Below are positions 1 to 9,547 of a stretch of DNA of 64,000 bases, in pieces; position 1 is the first letter of the stretch, and each line of letters opens with the position of its first letter. The stretch lies in the NCBI GenBank assembly GCA_039105265.1, contig JAPFFF010000050.1:868001-932000 (forward strand), read 5' to 3'. The translations under genes and the position numbers were made by a program. Source of the stretch: Tritrichomonas musculus. Lineage: Eukaryota > Parabasalia > Tritrichomonadida > Tritrichomonadidae. Under the pieces are notes generated by a model. It did no database searches and had not been told where the DNA came from. It saw only the letters and a list, made by a program, of their open reading frames with translations.

Positions 1-824
1 TCCGACAAAAGATACCATAAAAAATTTTCACTTGATCACATCGAGGAAGAAGAAAATCGTTAAGATTATGAAGAAGATGATTGTGAATATGTTTTACTAG
101 ATATTCACTTGATCACAATCTTAACGATCATCATCTTCTTCTTCTTTTTCATAATCTTAACATTCATCAGCATCTTCTTCTTCATAATCTTAACATTCTT
201 CTTCTTCACAATCTCCATTATCTTCTTCTTCTTCACAATCTTTTTCTTCACCAACTTCATCTTCACGGGATTTTCTCACAAATTTTCCAGGAACAAAATC
301 CCAGGAAATTTCTATCTTTCTGAATTCGGAATTTCCCAGGGAACATAAGGGGAAGGGATGTGTCCCAATCCTGACATTTTTTCAGGATCCCATCCTGGTC
401 CCAAACACAATGGGCATACCTGATGATAAAATGTATTTTGTATATTTATTCTATATTAAAATATGAATCTTTTTACCTACCATACTTAAAATATTGAAAA
501 ATCGTATTATTTATTAATTACAAAAGTTAAATATATATAATAATTGCATATATAAACTAATAATATAAGATATAAATTATATGAATATTAATATGCACGT
601 AAAATGCATTTTAATGCATAAATAATTATATTTTTATATTTCTATTGAAAATATACAAATTCAAAAGTAAAGCTAAGTTCATATTTATACTCACAAAAAT
701 ATTTAAATTCATATCTTGAAAATGAAAGATAAAAAAAAAAAACGAAAATCATTATATAATTAAATTATAAATATTATAAAAATAAAAAGTGTTTTATTTA
801 AAATTTTATCAACGAATTCCTTAC
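1..824. other. Left-edge region, low complexity and possible transposon end
   Basis: No convincing gene. Positions 1-345 are GAA/TTC-rich: both strands show acidic Glu/Asp tracts broken by stops, and an imperfect inverted repeat is centred near 105. Positions 345-422 are much more GC-rich, carry a 7-bp-stem hairpin (368-374 with 382-388), and end so that the minus strand reads CAGGTATGCCCATTG, which resembles a hAT-type terminus. I infer that the right end of an element may run off the left edge. From 423 to 824 the DNA is AT-rich and featureless. Confidence 0.3.
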
Positions 825-3077
825 ATGAATACAACTGATACTCTATTTATTGAACGAATGAAGTTTTCATCATTAATTCCATTTCTTTTTCTTGATGTTG
901 AAATAGGCAACACTCTTTTTTGCCAAGGCACAGTTAATCCTATTGCCATAAAAATTATTTCAAAATATCTTTCAAAAGGTTACATTTTTGTCAATGAACC
1001 AGACATAAAAAAAGGAAAAGAAAATTATAATTTTGGTTCAGACAATTTATGCGTATTGCATTATAAAGAACCGTCAGAAGTTCCTCCAATCCAATTATTT
1101 GATAAGGTCATCTGTATTGCTCCTTCAACAGAAGATGGATTTCTTTATGATTTTCAATCAGAATGGTCAGCGGGTGATGCCAACAAAATCCATGACATAC
1201 AAAAAGAATACTTGAGAAATTCACTCAAAAAGTTGAAAAGAAGTGGTATATGTGTTTATTCAACGTATTCAATCAACCCAATTGAAAATGAAGCTGTTGT
1301 GAATGAAGTGCTGAATGAAATGAATGGAAGTTTTTGTCTCGTTGATTGCAATGATAAGTTTAATGACATAAGCAGGCTTCAAGGATTGACAGAATGGAAA
1401 ATCGACGGATTTGATTATCAAACGAAAAATACAAACAACATTAATTTTTGTATGAGACTTTATTCTCATTTAATTCATTCTGATTCAACCTTTGTAGCTG
1501 TGATTAAGAGATATGAAGAAGAATATGACACCAATACTCAAATTCAAGTAGAAAATGATGATAACATTGAAAAAAATATTTTCAAAAAAGTTCCACAAAA
1601 TATTATTAATGAAATAATTGAAAAATTTGGATTTAATAAGAGTAGATTCACCAAAATATCGTTTTTCCATTCAGATATGTTTAAAAAAATAATATTTTAT
1701 GTTTCAGAACATTTGGCAAAAGTTATTGAAAAAACAAATAAGCATTTAAAATTAAGTCAACTTGGATCGTCAGCTTTCTTTTTCAATAAAGAAGATTTTA
1801 AAACAATCCCAGTTCCATATTATGATTATCTTCCTATCGAAGCAAAATTCCCATCTAAACGGTTGATTTGTATTGATTTTGATAGCTTTGAAAAATTGGT
1901 TGAATCGTTATCAATACCAATTGAAGAATTACCTGATCAAAGCCAAAAAGATTTACAATTGATTGAAGATGGAGGAGTATTCATTGAAATTGATAAATGC
2001 GATTTTATATTTGGTGCATATTTGTATGAAAATTTTATCAAACTGAAAATGACTTTTGAAAAAGCTAGTCAAATGTTTGAAAAAGTCAAAGATTTAAAAT
2101 TATTTCAAGAAATTGGAATTGGTTATTCAAATTTTTGTAAAATACGTAAAAATAATTATTTTTATGTTGATAAAACAGACTTCATAAGTGAATGGTGGAA
2201 AAAAGGTCCATTAGCTACTTTGATAACAAGGCCACGACGTTTTGGAAAATCAATGACGATGAGCATGGTCAAATACTTCTTTTCGACTGAATATGCAAAT
2301 GAAAAAGAGGACCTTTTTAAGGGAACAAAAATATGGAATGATGAAAAAATGATGAAAATTCAAGGAACATACCCAGTTATATCAATGACCTTTGGAAAAT
2401 GTAAATCGCAAGATGTAAATAGTATTTTGAAAGCAATTAAACAAGAAATTTTCGATTCAACCATATCTTTTAAGCAGGTTCTTTTACAAAATGCAGATAA
2501 ACTTGATGAAAATGAAATCAATTTCATTAATTCCATTAATTATGAAATGAGTGATGATATTGCATTTAACGCAATTAATAAGATTTGTATGCTCTTTGCT
2601 AAAGTTTATAATAAAAATGTGATTATTCTTTTAGATGAATATGACGCACCAATGATAAAATTCTGGGTAAATCGTGATGATGCTGGATGGAAAAAATTAA
2701 TTACATTTTTAAGGAGTTTTTTCTGCTCCACATTTAAAGAAAATGACTTTCTTCAACGTGCTTTAATCACAGGAATCACTCGAATATGTAAAGAATCAAT
2801 TTTCTCTGGTTTTAATAATTTGCAAGTTGTTACAACATCATCTTACCCATATTCAACGATTTTTGGATTTACATATAATGAAGTACAAGAAGCTCTCAAA
2901 AAATACGGTCTTGATTTTTGGAAAGACATAATTAAGCAATGGTATGACGGTTATTGTTTCGGCTCAACAACACAAATTTTCAATCCATGGTCAATCACAG
3001 AGTTTTTATTTGAATTAAAAGAACCCGATTGTTATTGGTTAAACACAAGTGACAATTCGCTAATTGAAGATTTATAA
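825..3077 (+). CDS. NSUN2-like pseudo-methyltransferase fused to AAA-ATPase-like domain
   Basis: The protein has 750 residues from the first ATG; the frame is open further upstream but has no earlier ATG. Residues 1 to about 410 follow the NSUN2 (NOL1/NOP2/Sun, tRNA m5C methyltransferase) layout, including its C-terminal region. The active site is lost. The motif IV cysteine (normally PCSGDG) is Ser101 in APSTEDG, and the catalytic motif VI cysteine (normally YSTCSLNPIEDEAV) is Tyr148 in YSTYSINPIENEAV. The SAM-binding AAPGSK loop is also absent. From about residue 428 a second domain matches the AAA-ATPase_like family (PF09820 type): a GYSNFCKIRKN/YFYVDKT entry, Walker A-like RPRRFGKS (469-476) and Walker B LLDEYDAP (602-609). 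The PD-(D/E)XK nuclease that often follows is missing; the protein stops soon after. Catalytic death is read directly from the residues. What the fusion does is unknown. It could be a working pseudoenzyme or a recent chimera. Confidence 0.7.
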   Translation: MNTTDTLFIERMKFSSLIPFLFLDVEIGNTLFCQGTVNPIAIKIISKYLSKGYIFVNEPDIKKGKENYNFGSDNLCVLHYKEPSEVPPIQLFDKVICIAPSTEDGFLYDFQSEWSAGDANKIHDIQKEYLRNSLKKLKRSGICVYSTYSINPIENEAVVNEVLNEMNGSFCLVDCNDKFNDISRLQGLTEWKIDGFDYQTKNTNNINFCMRLYSHLIHSDSTFVAVIKRYEEEYDTNTQIQVENDDNIEKNIFKKVPQNIINEIIEKFGFNKSRFTKISFFHSDMFKKIIFYVSEHLAKVIEKTNKHLKLSQLGSSAFFFNKEDFKTIPVPYYDYLPIEAKFPSKRLICIDFDSFEKLVESLSIPIEELPDQSQKDLQLIEDGGVFIEIDKCDFIFGAYLYENFIKLKMTFEKASQMFEKVKDLKLFQEIGIGYSNFCKIRKNNYFYVDKTDFISEWWKKGPLATLITRPRRFGKSMTMSMVKYFFSTEYANEKEDLFKGTKIWNDEKMMKIQGTYPVISMTFGKCKSQDVNSILKAIKQEIFDSTISFKQVLLQNADKLDENEINFINSINYEMSDDIAFNAINKICMLFAKVYNKNVIILLDEYDAPMIKFWVNRDDAGWKKLITFLRSFFCSTFKENDFLQRALITGITRICKESIFSGFNNLQVVTTSSYPYSTIFGFTYNEVQEALKKYGLDFWKDIIKQWYDGYCFGSTTQIFNPWSITEFLFELKEPDCYWLNTSDNSLIEDL

Positions 3078-3142
3078 AAATTTGAATAACCAATTCCAAT
3101 TTCTTGAAAAAAATTTGAATAACCAATTCCAATTTGAAAATT
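3078..3142. repeat. Short tandem duplication after the fusion gene
   Basis: AATTTGAATAACCAATTCCA-type sequence occurs twice in tandem (about 3078-3102 and 3111-3135), directly between the stop codon of the preceding gene and a truncated transposon copy. It may mark the repair scar where the PD-(D/E)XK part of the gene was lost. Confidence 0.6.
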
Positions 3143-3613
3143 ATTTCTATTTGTAGATAAATATAACATTCCAGAACTATTGAATTAACTATTAATATGA
3201 GAAAGTATATAATATATATAAATTTTATTGTTTTTAATGATAATAATGATATCGAAAATTTGGATTGTTTAATGAAAATGAATATGACGAGATTTCAGAA
3301 TAAGAATGACAATAATATACTTTTTATAGGCTAGTAATTATATTTATAATTAAAATATTTATTTAAAATCAAATAATCAAATGTTTTAATCTTTTTATAC
3401 ATTATTTATTAATATAATTTATATATTAAAATACCGTATCGATACTGATAAAAAGTATTATAAAGTACTTTTTTAATAACGGCCAATACTCGAAAAATAC
3501 CGAAGCACTTTTGTATCGATACTAAAAAATACCGAGCAAAAAAGTATCGATATTTACCGAATACCGATACTTCTTCGGTAACCGGTATTTAGTCGTATCG
3601 ATAAACAACGCTG
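3143..3613 (+). mobile_element. 5'-truncated hAT-like MITE (right half)
   Basis: These 471 bp are nearly identical, without length change, to 33654-34124, the right half of the complete element at 33323-34124. The copy ends in the same terminus (GATAAACAACGCTG). The left end is absent, so this is a truncated copy. Confidence 0.8.
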
Positions 3614-4842
3614 TAATATATTCATAAAATTTTTATTAAATATTTCATTATTTGATATTGTTTCTTTACAAAATGTTGATGGAAATTGTAATTATTCAAA
3701 AGATCTTAAATTGGGGTAAGGAATAATAAAAATATTATGTCAAAAAAATTGTAATTTAAAGAGAAACACCAAAGATAAAATGAATATAGCGAAAATTTGA
3801 TAGACTTAGAAATTTGCACTTTTCCGAGATTTTGTTCTCAATTTTTTTGAATAAAAAATAATCGTCGTGGTTGTACTTTTTTTCGAGCATTTTTTTTCTG
3901 TGAATGGAAGAAGACACAGCATATTCGTTATAGTTGACCACGCTATTTTATCGTTCGGACTACGTAAATACAGATCGATTTCCAAAGAAACTAGATATAT
4001 TTTTAAAAGATCATCCATATTATAAATGGACTATACCTAAATTATTAGTTTTTTTAAACGAATTACGAGATTTTACCGTTTCAAAAAAGAAAAACAAATA
4101 AAAGAGTATGTTGATTCCAAAATTAAAAGGATTGAAGATAGAGATGGATTTTACATTCAAAACCAAGAAGTTTCTGTCATTCAGTTAGTCGAAAAGGGTA
4201 TAATTTATTTCAAAGAGTTAAAACAACAGAATAACAAACAAGATAATAAATAAATTTTTTATTTTTTATTAATTTTATTTATTTTTCTTTTTATAATTTC
4301 AATTATTATTTTGAATACATTTTAATCGTCATGGTCTCACGTTTAAAAATTATAAAAACAAATCTTGGTTCAGCTTTACCAGAACTATATGCAATGGTAA
4401 CTATATGCCATGTTGATGATACATTATTGCAACGGTAACTCACAACAATCATTTTTTTTCCTCAATCAAAAATAATACATATCAGAATAGAATTTACAGA
4501 GAATACAATGCGCAGGACATATAAATTTAATCAAAGACTTCTGATTTAATAAATAGCTGATATTAATTTAATGCTGGTGCCAGAAATCAGATGGTGATAT
4601 CCTTTTAATATAAATTATTAGTAATTTGCATAGCATATACCTACAAATATGATTCTCTCATGTAATTAAGTATGTTATTCGTTTATTTTTTTTAATAAAA
4701 CAAAATCCATAATGCATTTTATTTCTTTTTATTCTCTTTATTTTACGCTTTTAACTTTTTGAAAGGTTTTTCTCGGGAAAGTGCAAGTAAATTTGATAGA
4801 CAAACTTTTTCAGAATAAAATCTCGGAAAAGTGCAAGTAAAA
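3614..4842. other. Intergenic: decayed coding traces and inverted repeat
   Basis: No intact gene. Positions 3700-4260 show scattered coding-like stretches on the plus strand, for example one reading DIFLKDHPYYKW near 4000; I do not recognise the family and the traces are broken. Positions about 3787-3840 and 4813-4864 form an imperfect inverted repeat of roughly 50 bp whose right arm includes the start codon of the next gene. TCTCGGRAAAGTGCAAGTAA also occurs as a direct repeat at 4771-4790 and 4821-4840. Positions 4260-4770 are featureless AT-rich DNA. Confidence 0.5.
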
Positions 4843-6156
4843 ATGTCTATCGAAAATTTTACATTTTGTAAAAAATTTAATTTCATATCACAGTTCATGA
4901 GTGGAAATTTTCATTCATTAAAAATGATAGAAATTCAAAACTATTTTGAAGAAAAGAAAAAGCTTCACGAACACATTCTTACTTACATAGAAGATTGTGA
5001 ATTTAATAAAAAAGATTTTGAAGATTTAATCAATTATATACAAAGCCAAGATATTTTCAACAATAGAGAAGAATTTGAGCATTTTCTTCGCTTAATATTA
5101 AATATATGTAATAATCACCATAGGTATCCAGGATTTTTTGATAAAATTAAACAAATATTTTTTAAATATAAAAAAGAGATCAAACAAACCTTTTCAAACC
5201 ATGATCTTTTCAATCTTTTTAACGATAATAAAATGATTCTTCTTTTTCTTTTGAATAACGATTTCATTGACGCTGATGAACAGATGATTGAAGCCCTTCT
5301 TAACAAATGTGAATTGAATGGCATTAAATATTGCCACTTTTTCTTCCCAGAAATCAAAAAAGTGATATCGGACGATAGGATACAAGAAATTGAGAACGAA
5401 CTCTTAGAAATTGATCCAAAAATTTTCGATAATTATGAATCAAAAAGACAAAAAGGAGAAAATGATTCATATATTTGCACTTTGATTCAAAATGACTCAG
5501 TTGAAGAATTCATTCAATACACTACACAAGCATGCTATTCATTTAAAAATGAAATCAAGCCTTCAATTTTTGAGACGAATGAATTTTTGAATAATAATAC
5601 TCCGAAATTAATTGAATACGCTGCATTTTTTGGATCAATTCAAATTTTCAATTATTTACGAATGAACAAAGTTGAATTGACTCCATCTTTGTGGATTTAC
5701 GCAATTCATTCAGATAATGCTGAATTAATTCATCTTCTTGAAGAATTCAATTGTAAAAAGTCCCAATCATATGCGTCATTTTCATGTGAAGAACTTTTAT
5801 GTGAGTCAATCAAATGTCATCATAATGACATAATAAATTACTTCATTATGATTGATAATGAAGTCTGTCCTGATTATAATTATAGTTCTTATTCTTATGA
5901 AATTGAAGAAGAAGAAGAAGAAGGAGAAACAATACAGGACTGTAATTTGGCAAAAAACATTATTAATACCTGCTTTTGCTACTCAAATTATTCTTATTTG
6001 CCAAATGATTTTAATCAAAACTTTGTATTTTTTAATTTAGCCAAATTTAAATATTCAAAAATGGTCGAAATTTATATGAAAGCAAAGGAAGAATTTATAG
6101 AATCATTAATTCTAACAAAAAAAATATTTTTTTCATTCAATTTAATCTTAATTTAG
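4843..6156 (+). CDS. DUF3447/ankyrin-type protein
   Basis: The protein has 437 residues from the first ATG; an upstream GTG is in frame but unlikely in this eukaryote. The N-terminal half is a helical region (about 20-190) rich in Asn, Glu and Lys, as in the large trichomonad DUF3447 family. Degenerate ankyrin-like units follow (about 245-330): TPKLIEYAAFFGSIQIFNYL, LWIYAIHSDNAELIHLLEEF and ELLCESIKCHHNDIINYF. An acidic Glu run lies near 350. The family is presumed to mediate protein-protein contacts; no catalytic motif is visible. The protein ends soon after LAKFKYSKMVEIYMKAKE, where relatives usually continue into ankyrin repeats. An ankyrin-like stretch reappears in another frame about 110 bp downstream at the front of the next gene, so the two may be halves of one former gene. 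Confidence 0.65.
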   Translation: MSIENFTFCKKFNFISQFMSGNFHSLKMIEIQNYFEEKKKLHEHILTYIEDCEFNKKDFEDLINYIQSQDIFNNREEFEHFLRLILNICNNHHRYPGFFDKIKQIFFKYKKEIKQTFSNHDLFNLFNDNKMILLFLLNNDFIDADEQMIEALLNKCELNGIKYCHFFFPEIKKVISDDRIQEIENELLEIDPKIFDNYESKRQKGENDSYICTLIQNDSVEEFIQYTTQACYSFKNEIKPSIFETNEFLNNNTPKLIEYAAFFGSIQIFNYLRMNKVELTPSLWIYAIHSDNAELIHLLEEFNCKKSQSYASFSCEELLCESIKCHHNDIINYFIMIDNEVCPDYNYSSYSYEIEEEEEEGETIQDCNLAKNIINTCFCYSNYSYLPNDFNQNFVFFNLAKFKYSKMVEIYMKAKEEFIESLILTKKIFFSFNLILI

Positions 6157-6299
6157 AAATACAATTCTTTGTTTTAAATTTTAAATCAATTCCAAACAAA
6201 AAATTGTTTTTAATTACATTTTATATTTGAATTTTTTAAATAAAGTTCTTATTTAATTTTTTTCATAGTAATCCAATTCATATTGCCGATTTATCATAT

Positions 6300-8189
6300 A
6301 TGAATGAAGTTGTTTATTTTTATTTATTTAACAAACAAAGAATTGATATTAATCAATGCCGAAATCTTAAAAATCTGGAACAAATTGCAATTCCTCCTTC
6401 GATTAGATCAATTGGACAGAATGCTTTTGCAGATTCACGTAGTCCGAGAGAAATAATTATACCTTCTTCTGTAATTTTTATTGATTCAAAAGCTTTTGCA
6501 GGTTGCACATCACTTGAAGGAATAACAATTCCATCTTCTGTAACAACAATTGGGGAAAATGCTTTTGCTCTTTGTAGCCATTTGAATAGAATAACATTTG
6601 AAACTCCTTCTTTGATAAAGTCAATTGATTCTCGTTCTTTTTGCGCATGCATATCACTTGTATCGATATCAATTCCACCTTCTGTAACTTCAATTGAAAA
6701 AAATGCTTTTGAAGGCTGTTCATCTTTAAGTTCCATAATAATTCCTCCTTCTGTGATTTCAATTGGTGAGGAATCTTTTAAGAGATGCTCTAAATTAAAG
6801 AGTGTTTATCTCTCGTCTTCAATTACATCAATTAAAGATGGAACATTTAAAAGTTGCTCATCATTAGAACAAGTAACAATTCCATCTTCTGTAACTTCAA
6901 TTGGTAAAGGTGCTTTTGAAAACTGTTCATCTTTAAGTTCCATAATAATTCCTCCTTCTGTGATTTCAATTGGTGAGGAATCTTTTAAGAGATGCTCTAA
7001 ATTAAAGAATGTTTATCTCTCGTCTTCAATGACATCAATTGAAGATGAAACATTTAAAGATTGCTCATCATTAGAACAAATAACAATTCCTTCTTCTGTG
7101 ACTTCAATTGGTAAAGGTGCATTCGATTCTTGCTATTCATTAAATACAGTGACAATTCTTTCTTCCTTAATATCAATTGGAGAATCAGCATTTGTTCAAT
7201 GTGGCAATTTAGTTAATATATCGCTTCCTTCTTCTATTGTTTTAATTGAAGGTTCTGCTTTCCGAAATTGTTCATCATTGAATATTAATCAATTTGATTG
7301 TTCTCTTTCATTAATTCAAAAGAATTTGTTTCTTCATTGTGATTCACTCACCAAAATATCCATTCCTAATTCTGTTAAAAGAATTGAAGAATATGCATTT
7401 CAAAGATGTTCTTCACTTAAAGAAATATTGATTCCTCCTTCTGTTGTTCAAATTGATAAATATGCATTTAGTCAATGTTCTTCATTGGTTAACATTTCAC
7501 TTCCATCTTCAATAAAGTTTATTGGTGATCATTTGTTTTGGAAATGCACTTCTTTGACACAAATATCAATTCCACCATCAGTTTTAACAATTGAAAATGG
7601 CCTTTTCAGTGAATGTTATTCAATTAACAAAATTGAATTCACTTCACCAATACGTTTAATTAAAGGTTTCGCATTTCAAGGCTGCTCATCTCTCACTAAA
7701 ATAGACATTCCTTCTTCTGTAACTTCAATTGGAGAAGGAGCATTTGGCAAATGCACCGCATTAGCTGAATTATCACTTCCTTCTTCTTTAACTTCAATTG
7801 AAAAGAAGACTTTTCTGAAATGCTCCTCTCTTACTAAAATAACCATCCCTTCTTCTGTTAGAATTATTGGCGAATATGCATTCCAAGGATGCGATTTACT
7901 TGAAAAAATAGAGATATTGAATCCTTCTGCTCTTGCTATGATTGAAAAATACGCATTTAGCAAGTGCCCTTCATTGTATGACGTTTCACTTCCGCCATCT
8001 CTATATTTGATCGGTGAAGGCTCGTTCTGGCAATGCTTAAGTTTGTCTCGTGTGTCGATTCCATCATCAGTTGCATCTATCGGAAAAGGAGCCCTTAACG
8101 AATGCCCATTGACTGAAGTTGAAATTCCTTCTTCTTTAGATATTTCAAATCTGAAATTTGGTACAAATGTCAAAGTGATCAAAACATAA
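6300..8189 (+). CDS. BspA-like leucine-rich repeat protein
   Basis: The protein has 629 residues made almost entirely of about 25 LRR_5 (TpLRR/BspA-like) repeats of 23-24 residues with the pattern IPSSVTSIGxxAFxxCSSL. This family is hugely expanded in trichomonads and is thought to act in surface adhesion or protein binding. I see no signal peptide or transmembrane segment, so this one is probably cytosolic or one half of a larger protein. The ATG at 6300 is the first in frame. Upstream the frame stays open and reads SNPIHIADLSYMNEVVYFYL, which looks like an ankyrin unit, so the ORF may once have been joined to the DUF3447 ORF. A 207-bp (69-residue) in-frame duplication starts near 6717 and 6924. 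Confidence 0.8.
   Translation: MNEVVYFYLFNKQRIDINQCRNLKNLEQIAIPPSIRSIGQNAFADSRSPREIIIPSSVIFIDSKAFAGCTSLEGITIPSSVTTIGENAFALCSHLNRITFETPSLIKSIDSRSFCACISLVSISIPPSVTSIEKNAFEGCSSLSSIIIPPSVISIGEESFKRCSKLKSVYLSSSITSIKDGTFKSCSSLEQVTIPSSVTSIGKGAFENCSSLSSIIIPPSVISIGEESFKRCSKLKNVYLSSSMTSIEDETFKDCSSLEQITIPSSVTSIGKGAFDSCYSLNTVTILSSLISIGESAFVQCGNLVNISLPSSIVLIEGSAFRNCSSLNINQFDCSLSLIQKNLFLHCDSLTKISIPNSVKRIEEYAFQRCSSLKEILIPPSVVQIDKYAFSQCSSLVNISLPSSIKFIGDHLFWKCTSLTQISIPPSVLTIENGLFSECYSINKIEFTSPIRLIKGFAFQGCSSLTKIDIPSSVTSIGEGAFGKCTALAELSLPSSLTSIEKKTFLKCSSLTKITIPSSVRIIGEYAFQGCDLLEKIEILNPSALAMIEKYAFSKCPSLYDVSLPPSLYLIGEGSFWQCLSLSRVSIPSSVASIGKGALNECPLTEVEIPSSLDISNLKFGTNVKVIKT
6717..7130 (+). repeat. 207-bp in-frame tandem duplication in the LRR gene
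   Basis: Positions from about 6717 and from 6924 repeat the same 207 bp (69 codons, three LRR units) with only a few substitutions, such as SSSITSIKDGTFK against SSSMTSIEDETFK. This shows recent growth of the repeat array. Confidence 0.85.
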
Positions 8190-8351
8190 TTCAATAAAAT
8201 AATTGATTAATTTGAAATCAATCAGATTAAATGATTTTTTTAACCTTTGATTATTATTTTATCATTTTAAATTTTTATTTGAGTAAACTCATAGAATTTT
8301 TTATATTTTAATTTGAGTAAACTCATAGAATTTTTTCAAATTATATTTCTA

Positions 8352-9542
8352 ATGGAATTAAACATTAAAAATAAGAAAATTTCCAGGACATTTAAAGTAA
8401 TATCTCTTATTATTCCCTATTTTTGCTTTTGCTATTTCTTTTGTTTATATAATATTCACCATAAAAAGCTTTTTTTACATTTTCAATTGTTAAAAAGATT
8501 TGATAGAGATCTGTTATCTTTATCTCATGCAATTTCTTGTGTGAATAGTAAGTATTCACTGGAAAAATTTAGAGAAAAAACGCGTGAAGACAGATATAAT
8601 CATTCTCAATGGATTAATAAAGAAATTCGTCGTTTAACGCCAAATTATAATAATTATCTTAATGCGAATTTTTCAACTTTTTATATAGAAACGCTTTGGA
8701 TGCGAATGGAAAAAGAAGATTTTTCAGTATTTGGACCCTTTATTCCATTATTTGTGCCATGGGTTTATATGTTTGATGATTATAGAACAGTTGGTCATTT
8801 AGATTATTATATTGAATGGCGAAATAAAATATTGAATTTAATATCAAGTGATTATTTTTATATCACGATAAGTCAGTGTAGTGACGGAATTGAAGGTAGA
8901 GATGAGAAGCATAATATATTACCAGACAATATCATCATTGTATCATCAGGTGGTAAGGGCCATATTCCTGTTCTTTTGTTTCCAGTAGAGCATGATCCAC
9001 GCAATTTTTCAATTTCGAAACATTTCGAATATGATTTGATGTTTGCTGGAAGCTTTACACATCCAGTTCGTAAGTTGATGATCAAACAATATAACAAATA
9101 TCTTGGAAACAAATTCAAATTTTATTCTTCTTACATTAATTGGAAAGAAGAATATCCGAAATCAAAATTTATTTGTGCTCCTCGTGGCTATGGCCGTAAT
9201 TCATATAGATTGACAGAAGTAATACAAACAGGAAGAATTCCTGTTTATATTTACAATGATGTTATTTGGCTTCCTTATTATGATTCTATTAATTGGACAG
9301 AGTTTTCTATTATATCACACATTAATCAGCTTGAACAAACAGTTGATAGAATAAAAAATACTTCAGAAGAAGAAATTCAAAAAATGAGAAACAAAATTAT
9401 AAATCTGTATGAATCACATTTTACTTTAAAAGCCACAATGAAACATATAAAATTATTCTTATTATACGGATTTTCTGAATCTGACCTCCGTTGCTCAAAA
9501 TATTGTCATTACAGAGGTCGAAGATTGTACTATAAAATGTAA
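8352..9542 (+). CDS. Exostosin-like glycosyltransferase (GT47)
   Basis: The protein has 396 residues from the first ATG. Residues about 14-33 form a signal-anchor transmembrane helix after a short basic tail, predicting a type II Golgi or ER membrane enzyme. The lumenal part matches the exostosin family (PF03016): EYDLMFAGSF in the middle, then the signature FICAPRGYGRNSYRLTEVIQ (from about 273), then GRIPVYIYNDVIWLPYYDSINW. GT47 enzymes use nucleotide sugars to extend glycans; donor and acceptor cannot be read here. The promoter region carries a near-perfect duplication of ATTTGAGTAAACTCATAGAA (8277-8296 and 8311-8330). The stop codon lies only 5 bp before a MITE, which must supply the 3' end of the transcript. 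Confidence 0.8.
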   Translation: MELNIKNKKISRTFKVISLIIPYFCFCYFFCLYNIHHKKLFLHFQLLKRFDRDLLSLSHAISCVNSKYSLEKFREKTREDRYNHSQWINKEIRRLTPNYNNYLNANFSTFYIETLWMRMEKEDFSVFGPFIPLFVPWVYMFDDYRTVGHLDYYIEWRNKILNLISSDYFYITISQCSDGIEGRDEKHNILPDNIIIVSSGGKGHIPVLLFPVEHDPRNFSISKHFEYDLMFAGSFTHPVRKLMIKQYNKYLGNKFKFYSSYINWKEEYPKSKFICAPRGYGRNSYRLTEVIQTGRIPVYIYNDVIWLPYYDSINWTEFSIISHINQLEQTVDRIKNTSEEEIQKMRNKIINLYESHFTLKATMKHIKLFLLYGFSESDLRCSKYCHYRGRRLYYKM

Positions 9543-9547
9543 ATATC

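Noticed and set aside
109-348. 79-codon Phe/Ile-rich frame
   Set aside because: Produced by a TTC/ATC low-complexity tract; the first codon is not ATG.
3756-4018. Minus-strand frames of 61 and 70 codons
   Set aside because: Short, unrecognised, and overlapping the inverted repeat and plus-strand coding traces.
6260-6268. Splice acceptor joining the DUF3447 and LRR ORFs
   Set aside because: Only TTTCATAG is present; the extended trichomonad branch/acceptor motif and a matching GTAYGT donor were not found.
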